64,000 nucleotides of DNA, from the NCBI GenBank assembly GCA_050084515.1, contig CM114275.1, forward strand, positions 25,916,001-25,980,000. Direction: 5' to 3'. Shown piece by piece: positions 9,914 through 19,779 of the stretch. Position numbers and translations under genes: made by a program. A model generated the notes under the pieces. It had not been told where the DNA came from. It worked only from the letters and a program-made list of their open reading frames with translations, and made no database searches. This stretch comes from Blasia pusilla. Its lineage: Eukaryota > Marchantiophyta > Marchantiopsida > Blasiales. Every line of letters begins with the position of its first letter. Positions within the stretch are counted from its first letter, which is position 1.

Positions 9914-10047
9914 TGGAGATATTTTGGTACTTCTCGCGTCTGTGTATGGATGACATGAGTTAGCATGGGATCGTGTGTGTTTGTGTGTGTGTTCGATGAC
10001 AGCGATGTATGTTGTGTAGCGATGTGTATGCGCATGACAAATTTTCT
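9914..10047 (+). repeat. 3' LTR fragment of the methyltransferase-bearing gypsy element
   Basis: The sequence from TGGAGATATTTTGGTAC onward is repeated in inverted orientation at about 15826-15941. Shared words include ATGAGTTAGCATGGGAT and TGTTGTGTAGCGATGTG. Similarity begins at 9914 and fades after the GTATGCGCA word near 10035-10047, so the end of the LTR is unclear and the full LTR may be longer. Confidence 0.65.
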
Positions 10048-10359
10048 TTATTACTCACACCTTAGTGCCTAGATATCTACCATGGATTTCTTAAATCTTA
10101 CATGGCCAGTCATTCCTAATTTATGCTAAAGGAGTTTTTCTCCTCCTTCTCCGCAACAACTTTGTTGGATCTACCAAACTGGCTGATTTTTTATGACGTT
10201 TCACCCACATACCGTGATCCAAAACTTAAATGTCTATTTTGAAAGAAATCGATTTGTGAAACGATCTGAGTATGCTATGACAGCCTCAGATTTCAATTAT
10301 ATTGGTGTGCTTCTAGGCTCTTTGACAGATTTAAGAATGATTTTACATGTTGTTCATCA

Positions 10360-10960
10360 ATGGTTGGTTTGACACATTGCGAGTATTGCCAGCCTCTGGA
10401 TCCACCTGGTGTTTATTTGGCACATTGTTCAGTTGGGGGTGAGAGGATAGCCACTCACGATGTGTTCCGAGATATCATGTTCAGTATTGCTCGTGAGAGT
10501 GGCTTCCATGTGTAGAGAGAGAGGCACTACTCCATGCAAGACTCCCTTATTCGTGTTGATCTTTATATGACGCGAGAGGCTGAGGTGGTGATGGCAGATG
10601 TTGTAGTGATGGATCCTACATGGGAGGCTGTGCGAGCCCAAGTGGCGGACAAGGGAGATTGCTACAAGAAGTGGCGGCGGTGAAGAAGACCCATATTTAT
10701 ATTCGACTCCGTGATGGACATCGATTTGTCCCCCTAGCCATAGAGATCTATGGGGCTATGGAAAAGATGTTTGACTCCTTCCTTACGGACTGCGCTCATT
10801 TTATCCAATTGAGAAATGGGTTTTCCTTAGCTATTGCGATTCTTTAATGTAAGCAACTGGTCTCCATAGCTTTGCAACGTGCCTAGGCTAATGGGCTTTT
10901 GTGGCGGGCTCAAGTTGTAGGAGACGTCGGTGCTAGAGGCCCACTTAGTAGTGGCCATAA
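10360..10960 (+). pseudogene. Zinc-binding and nuclease-like C-terminal fragment, probably of a reverse-transcriptase ORF
   Basis: The frame reads HCEYCQPLDPPGVYLAHC (about 10376-10429), a Cys-x2-Cys ... His-x2-Cys cluster, then GGERIATHDVFRDIMFSIAR, a stop, and RVDLYMTREAEVVMADVVVMDPT (about 10552-10620). A shifted frame continues DGHRFVPLAIEIYGAMEKM and FDSFLTDCA (about 10702-10800), then VSIALQRA. The order Cys/His cluster, GG-xx-HDxxRD, RxD...ADVxxxDP and FVPLAIExYG resembles the module at the C-terminus of some eukaryotic reverse-transcriptase-like ORFs; the RxD...DV pattern suggests a PD-(D/E)xK nuclease fold. No RT core is seen nearby. Stops and frameshifts show it is dead. The family assignment is from memory of the pattern and uncertain. 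Confidence 0.45.
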
Positions 10961-11009
10961 TTCTGGAGGAGTTGTTGAAATTTTCTTTGTTGTTGGTGAT
11001 TTTAGTTGA

Positions 11010-11525
11010 TATGGGGGAATGCCCCTTTCTTCTTTTTCAAGGCTGGTTGTGGCCTTCGGGTACTTGACTCTAGGAGTCCCCCTTTTTTTTTTTTCAAATG
11101 GGTTTTCCATCATGTATTTGAAATTTATTGAGGTTCATCAAAATTTTCATGTGGTTCTCAAAAGTTGCTCAACACATGTCACAATATTTAGTGTAATCTA
11201 TACAACTATTGACAAAACTAGGGAAATTATTCACTGATATAGTTGTAGTCACATTAAGGAATTACCCTCTCGATTAATCTTATGCGTTTATAGTGTCATC
11301 GGATGTTCTTAACACGGGGCATTCAATATCTTTCTAAAGAAGTAAGAATCCTCTATCATAAGAAATTTTGGTACTAAATTATCGTTTAGAAAAAAAATAT
11401 GTCCTATAAGGGGGAATGCATCCTTCTTCTTTTGTAGGGCCGGTTGTGGACTTCGGGTATTTGACTCTTTGAATACCCCTCTTTTGTATTTCCCATGGGT
11501 TTTCAATCATGCTTTTTATGCAAGT
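11010..11525. repeat. Two direct copies of a ~115-bp dispersed repeat
   Basis: The stretch 11012-11125 (GGGGGAATGCCCC..., GGCTGGTTGTGGCCTTCGG, GGGTTTTCCATCATG) recurs with changes at 11408-11525 (GGGGGAATGCATCC..., GGCCGGTTGTGGACTTCGG, GGGTTTTCAATCATG). Weaker relatives of the last phrase occur near 19245-19320 and 30520-30615. The intervening 280 bp are not repeated. Confidence 0.6.
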
Positions 11526-11527
11526 TC

Positions 11528-11620
11528 TTATTATTGGAGAGTGCCCTTATAAGAATTGCCCCGCCTCTTTTGGGCCAATAGCATTTGAATAGCATTTTTT
11601 AAGTTAATATTCTTCGTGTT
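11528..11620 (+). mobile_element. Fragment resembling the 5' end of the Helitron-like family
   Basis: TTATTATTGGAGAGTGCCC matches the start of the elements at 18.6 kb and 50.2 kb, with GGCCAATAGCATTTGAAT downstream resembling their middle. No 3' hairpin is found, so this is a truncated or diverged copy. Confidence 0.4.
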
Positions 11621-11639
11621 ACACTTCAGATGCTTTTGA

Positions 11640-12300
11640 CATTTCACATGTTTTGTTTATTGAATTTCATTATTTCCCTATTTCCGTTTTTCCAAACTAT
11701 TCACGTAAATGAGTGGCCCGGATTTTCCGTGGTCTACAGTTGAGAAGGTGTAGTGGTGACAAGAACACTCGGCAAGCAACTGGAGGCCACTTGCTCCGAA
11801 TCTCGCGGAGCTCTCCCAAAGCTGCGGCACATGAGGCTAGTTGTGAACGAAGATCTACCGGGGATGCCCTAATATGTTGCCACTTGCAAAGACACCCACC
11901 CACCCACCCACCTTACTCTGCAAGCTCCTGTGGATGTCACCTGTGATCAGTCAGCATAGACAAAAGTCATGAGTTCAAAACGTTATCAAAAGTCTTTGGA
12001 GCCCTACGGAATCGGTTTCTGAACTTTCTGCTGTTCCTTCCTTCCCACAGTTCCTACGAAGGAGAGCTCCCGTTCCCGGATTCTGGTCGCGTTGCGAAGA
12101 CCCTACACGTGTCCCACGCCACGCCGCCAGGGCGGCCAGGCGCAGCTGTGAATCCCAAAGTCCCCTCCACATTCAATCGATTATGACACGTGTGAATGAG
12201 GAATCGCAAAACTTCCGAGCCCAATCCAGTTTTGGTCGTTTGCTTCGTAATTTCTTCCGACTCTGAGAGGCTGACCCGTGTCTGTCTGTATACTCTCTCT
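11640..12300. other. No recognised gene
   Basis: Overlapping short frames on both strands (11697-12370) have no recognisable domain. A CCCACCCACCCACCCACC microsatellite lies at about 11887-11906. Confidence 0.4.
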
Positions 12301-12308
12301 TGGCTCTG

Positions 12309-12346
12309 GGACACGACGTCCCCCCATTTTGGGGGACGTCGTGTCC
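12309..12346. repeat. Perfect 16-bp inverted repeat, 6-nt loop
   Basis: The left arm GGACACGACGTCCCCC (12309-12324) is the exact reverse complement of 12331-12346, separated by CATTTT. Each arm contains the palindrome GACGTC. There is no U-tract after it, so a bacterial-type terminator reading is not appropriate. Confidence 0.85.
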
Positions 12347-13089
12347 ACCCCACCGGTGCCCAGGCTCCAAAACTATGTCCCGGCTAATTGGTGCGATGGG
12401 TATAACTCTCCGCGAGTCTCAGTTCAATGACCGGGAAAACTGCACCGGGAAATGCAGTCTCCTATTGTGTTCTGTGTGACATTTAGGTCGAATTTGAGAA
12501 AATTTCAATATTGTGAAATAATCTCTCCCGACCATGGCGTAGGGCAGCGATCCACTGTCGCTCTTTCTTTCGTTTCTTACTAATAAAAATATCCATTTTC
12601 TTATTATTGTATTGGTCCCGACGAACTTTCTCATATTAATTTTTTAATTTAAGTTATCTAATGAATCTTCATTAATTATCATGGTATGATATGGAAATTA
12701 AATAATATTTTTTGATAAATTATCTTTCATTTGAAAAAAGAGACACGTAGCAATACATGAGATACTACGTTCTTTTTCTTTCCATAACAAATAATGAAAT
12801 AGATTCTAACAAATAGGGAATGTGAAGGATTTTTAATCTAGGGCATGTTCGAGTTGTCATATTTATCTAGATAACTACATTTATTTTTATCTAGTTAATA
12901 TCTAGATAGATAAATATGACGACTTGGACATGTCTAATCATGAATGGAAATGTCTAATCATGGAAAGAGAAATATGGAGTAATTTTATCATCATGTAATT
13001 CATATCATCCTATGCCTCATGCCTATTCATCCTCAGGTTAACTAACCCCATGTCAAGATTGAAGGGAGGCTTATGCAAAACAGATGGCT

Positions 13090-13163
13090 TGGGTGGGAGG
13101 TCAAACTTGAGACCTGCGTGACCGCAACCAGCACACAATCCACTCTGCTAGAGTCTCCTGCAT
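13090..13163 (-). repeat. tRNA-like SINE head or tRNA pseudogene
   Basis: On the minus strand, CTAGCAGAGTGG (complement of 13140-13151) matches the RNA polymerase III A box consensus TRGCNNAGYGG. About 25 nt downstream GGTCTCAAGTTTGACCTCC (complement of about 13096-13114) approximates the B box and T arm. No well-paired anticodon arm or acceptor stem is visible, so it is not a functional tRNA. A SINE head is the most economical reading; the tail cannot be delimited. Confidence 0.45.
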
Positions 13164-13199
13164 GAACTACATGGTATAAAGCACATATTTAATCTGTTA

Positions 13200-15650
13200 T
13201 TTAAAATAGAACCTCAGGCTCTTCAATCTTGACCTCGGGTTAACTAACCCGATGATGAATAGGCGCAAGGATCCTATGTGTGTTCTTAACATTGAAAAAC
13301 TCATGGATAGGAGAAAGGCAAGGATGAGAAATCTTAATGATACATTTGGGCATGCAAACACCTTTGAAGTTTGAACCAACTGATTTGTGTGCCTGTGATA
13401 GCATTTAATGTTATCGGGGTGCTCAAGTTTTCTTGGGAAGTGTCAATGTTTTCAATTTTTCAAAATGGTTTCTACAAAAAAATACAAATACAATGGAGAT
13501 TGTGATTCTAGAGGTTCATGCTCATGTAATAAAATATAGAAAGGTTTTTCAACCCTTCTTCATAGAGCCTCTTTCCCATGGCATCACATGCATGTTGGAG
13601 ATACTTTACCCGAGTTGAGGACTTGAACTTAACTAAATCTAACACCAAGCATTTATATGTAGCTAGTAGAGCCCTACAATAAACTTCTAACCTTCCTTTG
13701 TGACTTGTGTACACAAGTTACAAAGGAGTTTAAATTTCTTTAAACCTTCTTAGAGGTTTTTTAGTTAGTTAGTAACTTTTTACGTGTTGGGGTGACTTAG
13801 GTTGTGCACATGTCATCTTCTTGGAGCCTCAAGGGCTTGCAGACGTTCATCTTTCTAGAGTTAAGCCTTCCAAGCACGCACTAGAGTAGGACATTGTCGA
13901 TAGTGTATAAGACCTAGATTTCCTCATGTTGAAGGTGGTTTTGGCTTGACTTTTATTCAATGTATCAAATATAAGTGTGTTTTCCAACTAATTTTTTGTG
14001 TGGAAAGATCCATGTAATCTAAGACTTAACCACGTGCATTGGGGTTGTCAAGATTGATTTTTCTTAAGTCTCCATTGGTAGGGGTGATTGGAACCCAAGG
14101 TTCAATCCTTAGATGATTTTAATAGGGAAAGTAGAGGGATATTAAGCTACTTTTTTGAAAATTTTGTGGGTAACTTCCTTGGAAACTTGTTGGCCAAGTG
14201 GGGATGGGACATCATCCACGTGATTATTGGACATGGTAAGAAAAATGTGCAACTTGGGTGTTGTTGGTAAGGATGCACACTCATAGGAGTACATAGCAAG
14301 GGTTTGGACATAAAATAGTTAAAGCCATCAAGGCTAACATGGAGATGGAAATGTGATTACGCATCGTGAATTGCTAAGTCTATGGCGCCCATGCTAGCCG
14401 GGACCCAGTAAGGTAGTCATGATTACGGGTCCAAGGAGGAAAGACCTTGGTGTGACCCGCTCAAGTGGGAACCTAGACTAGCTAGTTCTGAGACTAGAAA
14501 GGGTTGCAAGATTGAATGCAAGACTAATAAAAGGCGAGTTGCGTAAATGTCTTATGACTAGCCTTCAGCGAGAAAGGGGCGTAGCTACTTGCGAGAACAA
14601 AGGCAAGGCAAGGCAAGGAAAGCAAGGTTTGAGACCTTGGAGCCAAGCGCCAAGTACAAGGCATGATGCAAGGAACATGTGAGTTATCATGATCGGCGAC
14701 AAGAAAACCATGAGATGTCGAACATGGAGTCAAGATGGACACTAGCCATAAGATACAGAAAATGCGGGTCCAAGCTCCAAGATACATTTGGAGATCCAAG
14801 AGTTGCATAATGTGAAAGAAGCCTCCGCCAAGCCATCTTGATAGATAACTAGTCAAACGTCAATCCAAGGATCATCAACCACATTTGGATTAAGAGCCAA
14901 ATCAAGGGCCCGACCAAGAGGGACAATGGGGAAGGTGGGATTCCTGGGAGAACTTCATAAGTACCTATAGGGGAATAATCGCCCTCCCTATCTACTCAAG
15001 TCCTTGAATGAGAAACTAACCGTGATGTGTGTTTATCGTGTTTCAGGTTTGAGCTAGGGGACGCACATTTAGGAATGAACAAATGCATTTTGGTAGTGCT
15101 AAGCATCTTGGGGAGATTGTTGAATGTTTGGATAAGAGGATTTTTAGGGAAACAATACGTTGTTAGGAAGACTCAACCCAATTAGTGCTTGGCGATTTCT
15201 CGACTATGTTCAGAACGCACAAATGGTTGAGTCTTTGGGACCCAACCTAAGTCTTCTGCTTGAAAAGCTTAGGGTCATGAATGCTTTCAAGAAAAGCTAA
15301 GAGAAGTAGAGCTCAAACTGTACAATGCTAAGGAGGCTATAACATTTGAGCAAGTGTTTTTGATTTGAATATAGGTTTTATACATGAAATTTAATTTTGT
15401 ATAGCACGCATGACACATATACCTTACCTATGTCATTAAAATTACTTGTTAGCCTCATATTATGCACCCATTCTCCAATTTCATCTTATTGTCATTAGTT
15501 TCCCTTGATTCCTCTACAATCCATTATTTTTCCTATTCCTTCACTCTCTATTTCTTAAGAGGAATGTAAAGTGTTGAATGAATTTTAAACGCCATGTGCA
15601 TTTTTCACTATCTGAAATTAGTGTGTTAATTCTTTTTTTGAAAATTTTGT
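13200..15650. other. No recognised gene
   Basis: Only short frames occur (up to 110 codons at 14524-14856 minus), none with a recognisable motif. A (GGCAA)n-like run lies at about 14598-14622. A phrase like CTCGGGTTAACTAACCCGA appears at 13236-13254 and, degenerate, near 13034 and 30325. Confidence 0.4.
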
Positions 15651-15679
15651 GCCACAAAAATTTCAATGATAATTTTTGT

Positions 15680-15773
15680 GATGAATACAATAACTTCCAT
15701 ATACAAATTTGTGAAAATTTGTACATGGAAGTTACTAAGTGAAAATTTATACTTGGAAGTTACTGTATTCATC
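15680..15773. repeat. Fold-back sequence, ~20-bp arms
   Basis: GATGAATACAATAACTTCCA (15680-15699) is nearly the reverse complement of 15754-15773 (one mismatch), with a third, internal copy of TGGAAGTTACT at about 15726-15736. It lies about 60 bp from the inverted LTR fragment. It looks like a small fold-back element or a nested tandem/inverted duplication. Confidence 0.65.
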
Positions 15774-15825
15774 AACTCACTATAAAAAACTTCTAATAAA
15801 ACCTTGACATAGGAAAGAATTTAAA

Positions 15826-15941
15826 TTTATCTTGCGCATACACATCGCTACACAACATACATCATGTTCACCAAACACGCACAATCCCATGCTAACTCAT
15901 GGCATCAAAACAACGAGACAAGAAGTACCAAAATATCTCCA
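15826..15941 (-). mobile_element. Inverted LTR fragment of the methyltransferase-bearing gypsy family
   Basis: Read on the minus strand from 15941, the sequence starts TGGAGATATTTTGGTACTTC, then shares ATGAGTTAGCATGGGAT and ATGTATGTTGTGTAGCGATG with 9914-10040. Sequence to the right of 15941 does not match that preceding 9914, which supports position 9914/15941 as the true LTR end. No internal element sequence adjoins it, so it is a solo or truncated LTR. Confidence 0.7.
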
Positions 15942-15949
15942 ATAAAATA

Positions 15950-17930
15950 AGATCCAATCTCTCTCAACACCATGGCTCTCAAATATGTGCACTCTCACAT
16001 AGGTTACCTCCTTGGCTCTTGACCGGATGTAGGAGGTCAAGGGCCACTTACCAAAAATATAAATTCGACCATATACTCAAAATGGTACTTATCTAAAATA
16101 GTAAGTTCCTCAACATGGCTCCAAATGAACCGAAGCGAAGAGAAAACCTGCTCTCTCTGGTTTTCTAGGGCCTCAGCAGGTCATCCTCGACCTACTAAGC
16201 CTGTCCTCCACTACTCACGAAGGCACTCTACTAGATCTCACTGATCTATCCTAAAAGACATGACAAAGTGTTTATTACATGCTCTATGTAAAAATCATAT
16301 CATATTTTCTTTTCTAAAAATAAAAATTTTATTATTTAAAAAAATATATTTTAACATGAAAATAAAGATGAAAATTTCTCTTTGAGAGATTAAATTTTTT
16401 TATTCATGAATTAAAATTTTAAACATATAATCTCAATTTTCAAGAAAAAAATTTAGCGTAAACATGAAACTTGCAAATGAATATTTAAAATTTTATCTTT
16501 AAACTTAGGAATTTTTTTATCAATTTTTGACTAAAAATCTCAAGCTACTTTTTTGGGAGAACCATTTTCTTGTTCATCACACAATTTATGAAAAAATAAA
16601 GAAAGGTTAGTGGGCACATAGGGAGTCTAACAAGTTTATCCACAAAGCCTTGTATAGGGAGTCTAGAGTATTTATCATGAGCCTCACCACTAACTTTAGG
16701 AAGAAAATGAATAGTTTAAGAAAAAAATATTTTTAATGAAAAATATTTAAAATTAGATCCATGATGTGCAAATCCTCACTTCTCCTTTCAATCTTTGGAA
16801 TATGTCATAAGTATGAACTTAGAAGAAATATGACTCACACATATTATAGAAGGAGGAGTGTGGATTAGCTAGAGGGCTTGGGTAGTGTTCCTAACCTCCT
16901 CGGAAGAAGGAAAATTTTAATAAATCTATAAGTGTTTTTAGTTGCTGCATTTTCTAGAAAATACTTTTGTCATTTTAATGGGATTGTATAGAAACATGAA
17001 TCATTTATGCATCACACCGGTCCTTGCGGGTCCTAACTAGTCTTATATATTCCACAAAAGTTTTTCGAGAAATTAAAAAAAAATTCAACTATCTTAAGGC
17101 CCTCCTTCTCAAAGATAGATTCAATCAAAGATAGATCGGGGAGATCCGGGGTTACGAGTAATGGTTAAATTTGAGAATTTCGGATTGATTTTAAAATTGC
17201 CTTCTAAAAACCCGTCCCTCTCTCGCTCCATATTTACATCACACCTCTCAGAACCACTAAAACTCGGATACTAAAATGATGTGACAATCGCAATAAACGT
17301 AGTTTTAAAAATGTGCTCTTAAGCCCTTTTGCCCTTTTTCCAATTTCTTATCCGTATCTTTTCGAGATTCATGGGCTTTCAATATTAGCCACGAGAAAGC
17401 ACCCATAAATGAGGGAATGAATATGTGCAAAATATCCAAGAATAATGAAAAAGAAAGGTCAGGGCTGACGTGGAAAAGAAGGAGGTCATAAATAAGGCAC
17501 GGAGATGAGTGCCCGAGAAAGAGTGTCCTAACCTCTAAAATAACAATGAAAAAAGAAAAAAGAAAGTGGGAGGGAGGTGGGTATTCAAAAGATGCGATAG
17601 AAAAAACATCCGCGAATAATGGGATCTAGGATGAGTTTAACGAATAAATAAATACATAAATAAATAAACAGGAAATATCCTTACATGATTAAGCTACGAG
17701 ATACTAATCAAACAAAGCAGACTAGAGGAGGGCCACATTAGAAAAGGTACAATAACAAAACATCAAGATATATTAGTGAATAAATAAACTATAGACAAAA
17801 GGTCTTAGGATGTCTACTTGTTTTTCGCCCCCTGGAAAAAGGAGGTTTCGTTAGGCCCGAATGTGGACCACTACCTACTCTCTTCTAAAGATTTCATGAA
17901 TTTGAAAGCAAACAATAATTTCAAATATGT
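15950..17930. other. AT-rich intergenic sequence, no recognised gene
   Basis: The sequence is AT-rich with no frame over 65 codons of any note and no recognised repeat. Confidence 0.45.
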
Positions 17931-17939
17931 CAAAAAGTT

Positions 17940-18165
17940 TTGAAGAGAGGAGGCGGATGTGGCCTTTTTTTTGAAGAGAGACTCTCCTCTCTTCCTCTCT
18001 CCTCCCAGAATACCAGCCCCCGCCCGCACCGAGCCCGCTCTAGGCCGGGATGCGGGCCACGCAACAGCTGTGGGCTCGGGTGCAGGCCCCGCGCTCCGGT
18101 ACCCAGGCCTGCACGGACATGTCCGTCTATAGGACGGACACGGAATGTGTCCATGTGCAACCTTG
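17940..18165. other. GC-rich island without a supported gene
   Basis: A local GC-rich block (about 18010-18140) stands out from AT-rich flanks. Frames are open on both strands (84 and 76 codons), as expected of GC-rich DNA, but neither product resembles a known protein. It contains the palindrome ACGGACATGTCCGT (18113-18126). Confidence 0.4.
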
Positions 18166-18623
18166 GCTACCGTAGTAATAACCTATATTTATAGGTCACC
18201 CTTCTCTTTTGTGTTGGATGGAATATTAGTAAGTGTCATGTATGTAGTAGTTCCACTCAAGCCAATTAAACTCAAATAAGGTAGCATTAGAGGGATTGAC
18301 CTCTTGTCATAAGTCTTTCCTTGGTGACAATACGTCTTCCCCATGATAAGAGGATTAAGCATAGAGATAGTTGAGGAAAGTATATAATGTACTCACTCCA
18401 TATATTATGAACACAAGACATGTGCTAGACAATGCTAGTGTCCTTATTGCAATAGATTGAGCCATTTTTCCACACTAAAATGACTCAAATTTATGTCAAA
18501 ATGTGTATTTACGCGTCACAGTTATATTGGTGGATTTTTTAAAAACAATGAATCCTCTCATTAGAAAATAGATGGGTGTGATCCATTGTGGCTTCAAGTA
18601 CTAGTAAGATTTATGATGATGGA

Positions 18624-18834
18624 CTCTATCATCTATATTATTATTGAAGAGTGCCCCATCATTTTTCAAACTCCTCTCCATTTGATACTTGGCACTTTCA
18701 ATTAATAGGATGGCTCGCTTTTTGAACCAATAGTATCATTCAAAATTGATTTTAAATGGAACTTGAGAATTTTGAGAATCACCTATCATTTTGGTAGATA
18801 ATTTAAACTCATTCATCGCACAGGCTCGCACTAA
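18624..18834 (+). mobile_element. Short non-autonomous Helitron-like element
   Basis: It begins TCTATCATCTATATTATTATT with GAAGAGTGCCCC and ends TTCATCGCACAGGCTCGCACTAAT. It aligns along its whole length, in opposite orientation, with 50174-50366, sharing CAAACTCCTCTC, ACTTGGCACTTTCA, AATAGGA, CCAATA and CTTGAGAAT in the same order. The 50-kb copy retains the CCGTGC/GCACGG terminal hairpin typical of plant Helitron 3' ends; here the hairpin is degraded. No coding capacity. Confidence 0.6.
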
Positions 18835-19432
18835 TTATCTTCTATGACAAAGAAATATCTTTTTATTATAGAACATCATTTTACTACACTTAGACCTACG
18901 ATGGAAAGAAAATGGTCCGTCTTGCCAAGAAAACTATGGCATAGGTGAGCATCTATTCTCTTCTTGGATTCATATGGTCTTCACATATCGGGCCACAAAC
19001 CCATGCATCCAACTTTGACGAGCTCATAGGTTCATCATTTCCAATACATGCGACGCGATAATGGAGAAGAACATGGGGTTCGCCTCAAACCTTATCAAAA
19101 GGGAGTGGATGGGACCCTACAACTTGTTCAGCGCTATACTATTGCTCCTTTCTACAAGCAAGTTGATCCATCCTCAATGCCTTGCAACGAAGGACAAGCA
19201 AACTTAAAGAAAATAAAAATGTGTTGTGTGTTACCACTCACTACGAATAGATGCCCCTCTTTTTAATCTACTAGGGGTTTTCCATCAAGCGTTTTTATTC
19301 AAGTTCATCGTTTTCCACCGTTCACACAACTTATGGGCGTCCAAGTACAACTCCACCAACCACGACCTAATGAGGATTGACCGGTCCACAAGGACTCGTG
19401 AGCCGAAGAGGCAGAAATGGAGTAGACTTACA

Positions 19433-19763
19433 CTAGACTCCCTAGGATGGATCCTAGGGAGTCTAGCGCTCGTGCCCCAGCGCTAGAGTCTAGACCCTCT
19501 CGGACTCGCAGAACAAAACAGTTACGGTACGGACTTCTGCTTGGACGCGGTCTTGTGCGGCTGCCAAGACTGGACTTCTTAGAGACTTAGACTTTACCTC
19601 CTCCCTAAACCCTTGTAAGTGGGTTTAGGGAGGAGGTGACTACGCATTCCCCGACGACTGCCCGAACGTCCTACTAACAGGGCGTTCGGGCAGTCGTCAG
19701 GGACTCGGGGAATGCGTAGTCCGACTCCGTGACCCTAACGTCCCTGGACGCTCTCGAGTCCAG
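19433..19763. repeat. Cluster of perfect hairpins, two of them nested
   Basis: Within 330 bp there are: a 16-bp stem with a 2-nt loop (19433-19448/19451-19466); a 9-bp stem with an 8-nt loop (19462-19470/19479-19487); a 17-bp stem with an 8-nt loop (19596-19612/19621-19637); a 17-bp outer stem (19638-19654/19705-19721) enclosing a 16-bp inner stem (19653-19668/19683-19698); and a 6-bp stem with an 8-nt loop (19744-19749/19758-19763). Stems are exact and GC-rich, and several abut or share bases, unlike the surrounding AT-rich DNA. No open frame covers them. Confidence 0.9.
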
Positions 19764-19779
19764 TGAAGAGAAAAGGTTG

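Larger units (their letters stand above)
2720..10047 (+). mobile_element. Decayed Ty3/gypsy retrotransposon encoding a DNA methyltransferase and a PHD finger
   Basis: One plus-strand polyprotein can be followed across about 7 kb despite stops and frameshifts: gag, zinc knuckle, protease, C5-cytosine methyltransferase, reverse transcriptase, RNase H, integrase and PHD finger. RT before integrase places it in Ty3/gypsy. The 3' LTR appears to start at 9914, directly after the purine-rich GCTAGGGGGCGAT (9901-9913). That edge is supported by an inverted LTR fragment at 15.83-15.94 kb, where similarity stops at the same base. I could not find a matching 5' LTR or primer site, so the left boundary is approximate. 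The copy cannot make a full protein. Gypsy elements with captured methyltransferases are known from dinoflagellates and a charophyte alga; combination with a terminal PHD finger is unusual. Confidence 0.88.

Noticed and set aside
12309-12346. Rho-independent terminator
   Set aside because: The hairpin lacks a U-tract and the DNA is plant nuclear; such a terminator has no meaning here.
13090-13163. Functional tRNA gene
   Set aside because: A and B boxes are recognisable but no acceptor stem or anticodon arm pairs properly.
17930-18194. Overlapping frames in a GC-rich block
   Set aside because: Open on both strands because of base composition; products resemble nothing known.
19591-19721. rRNA or tRNA fragment giving the stems
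   Set aside because: The stems do not match any rRNA or tRNA helix order I know, and no conserved loop sequence is present.
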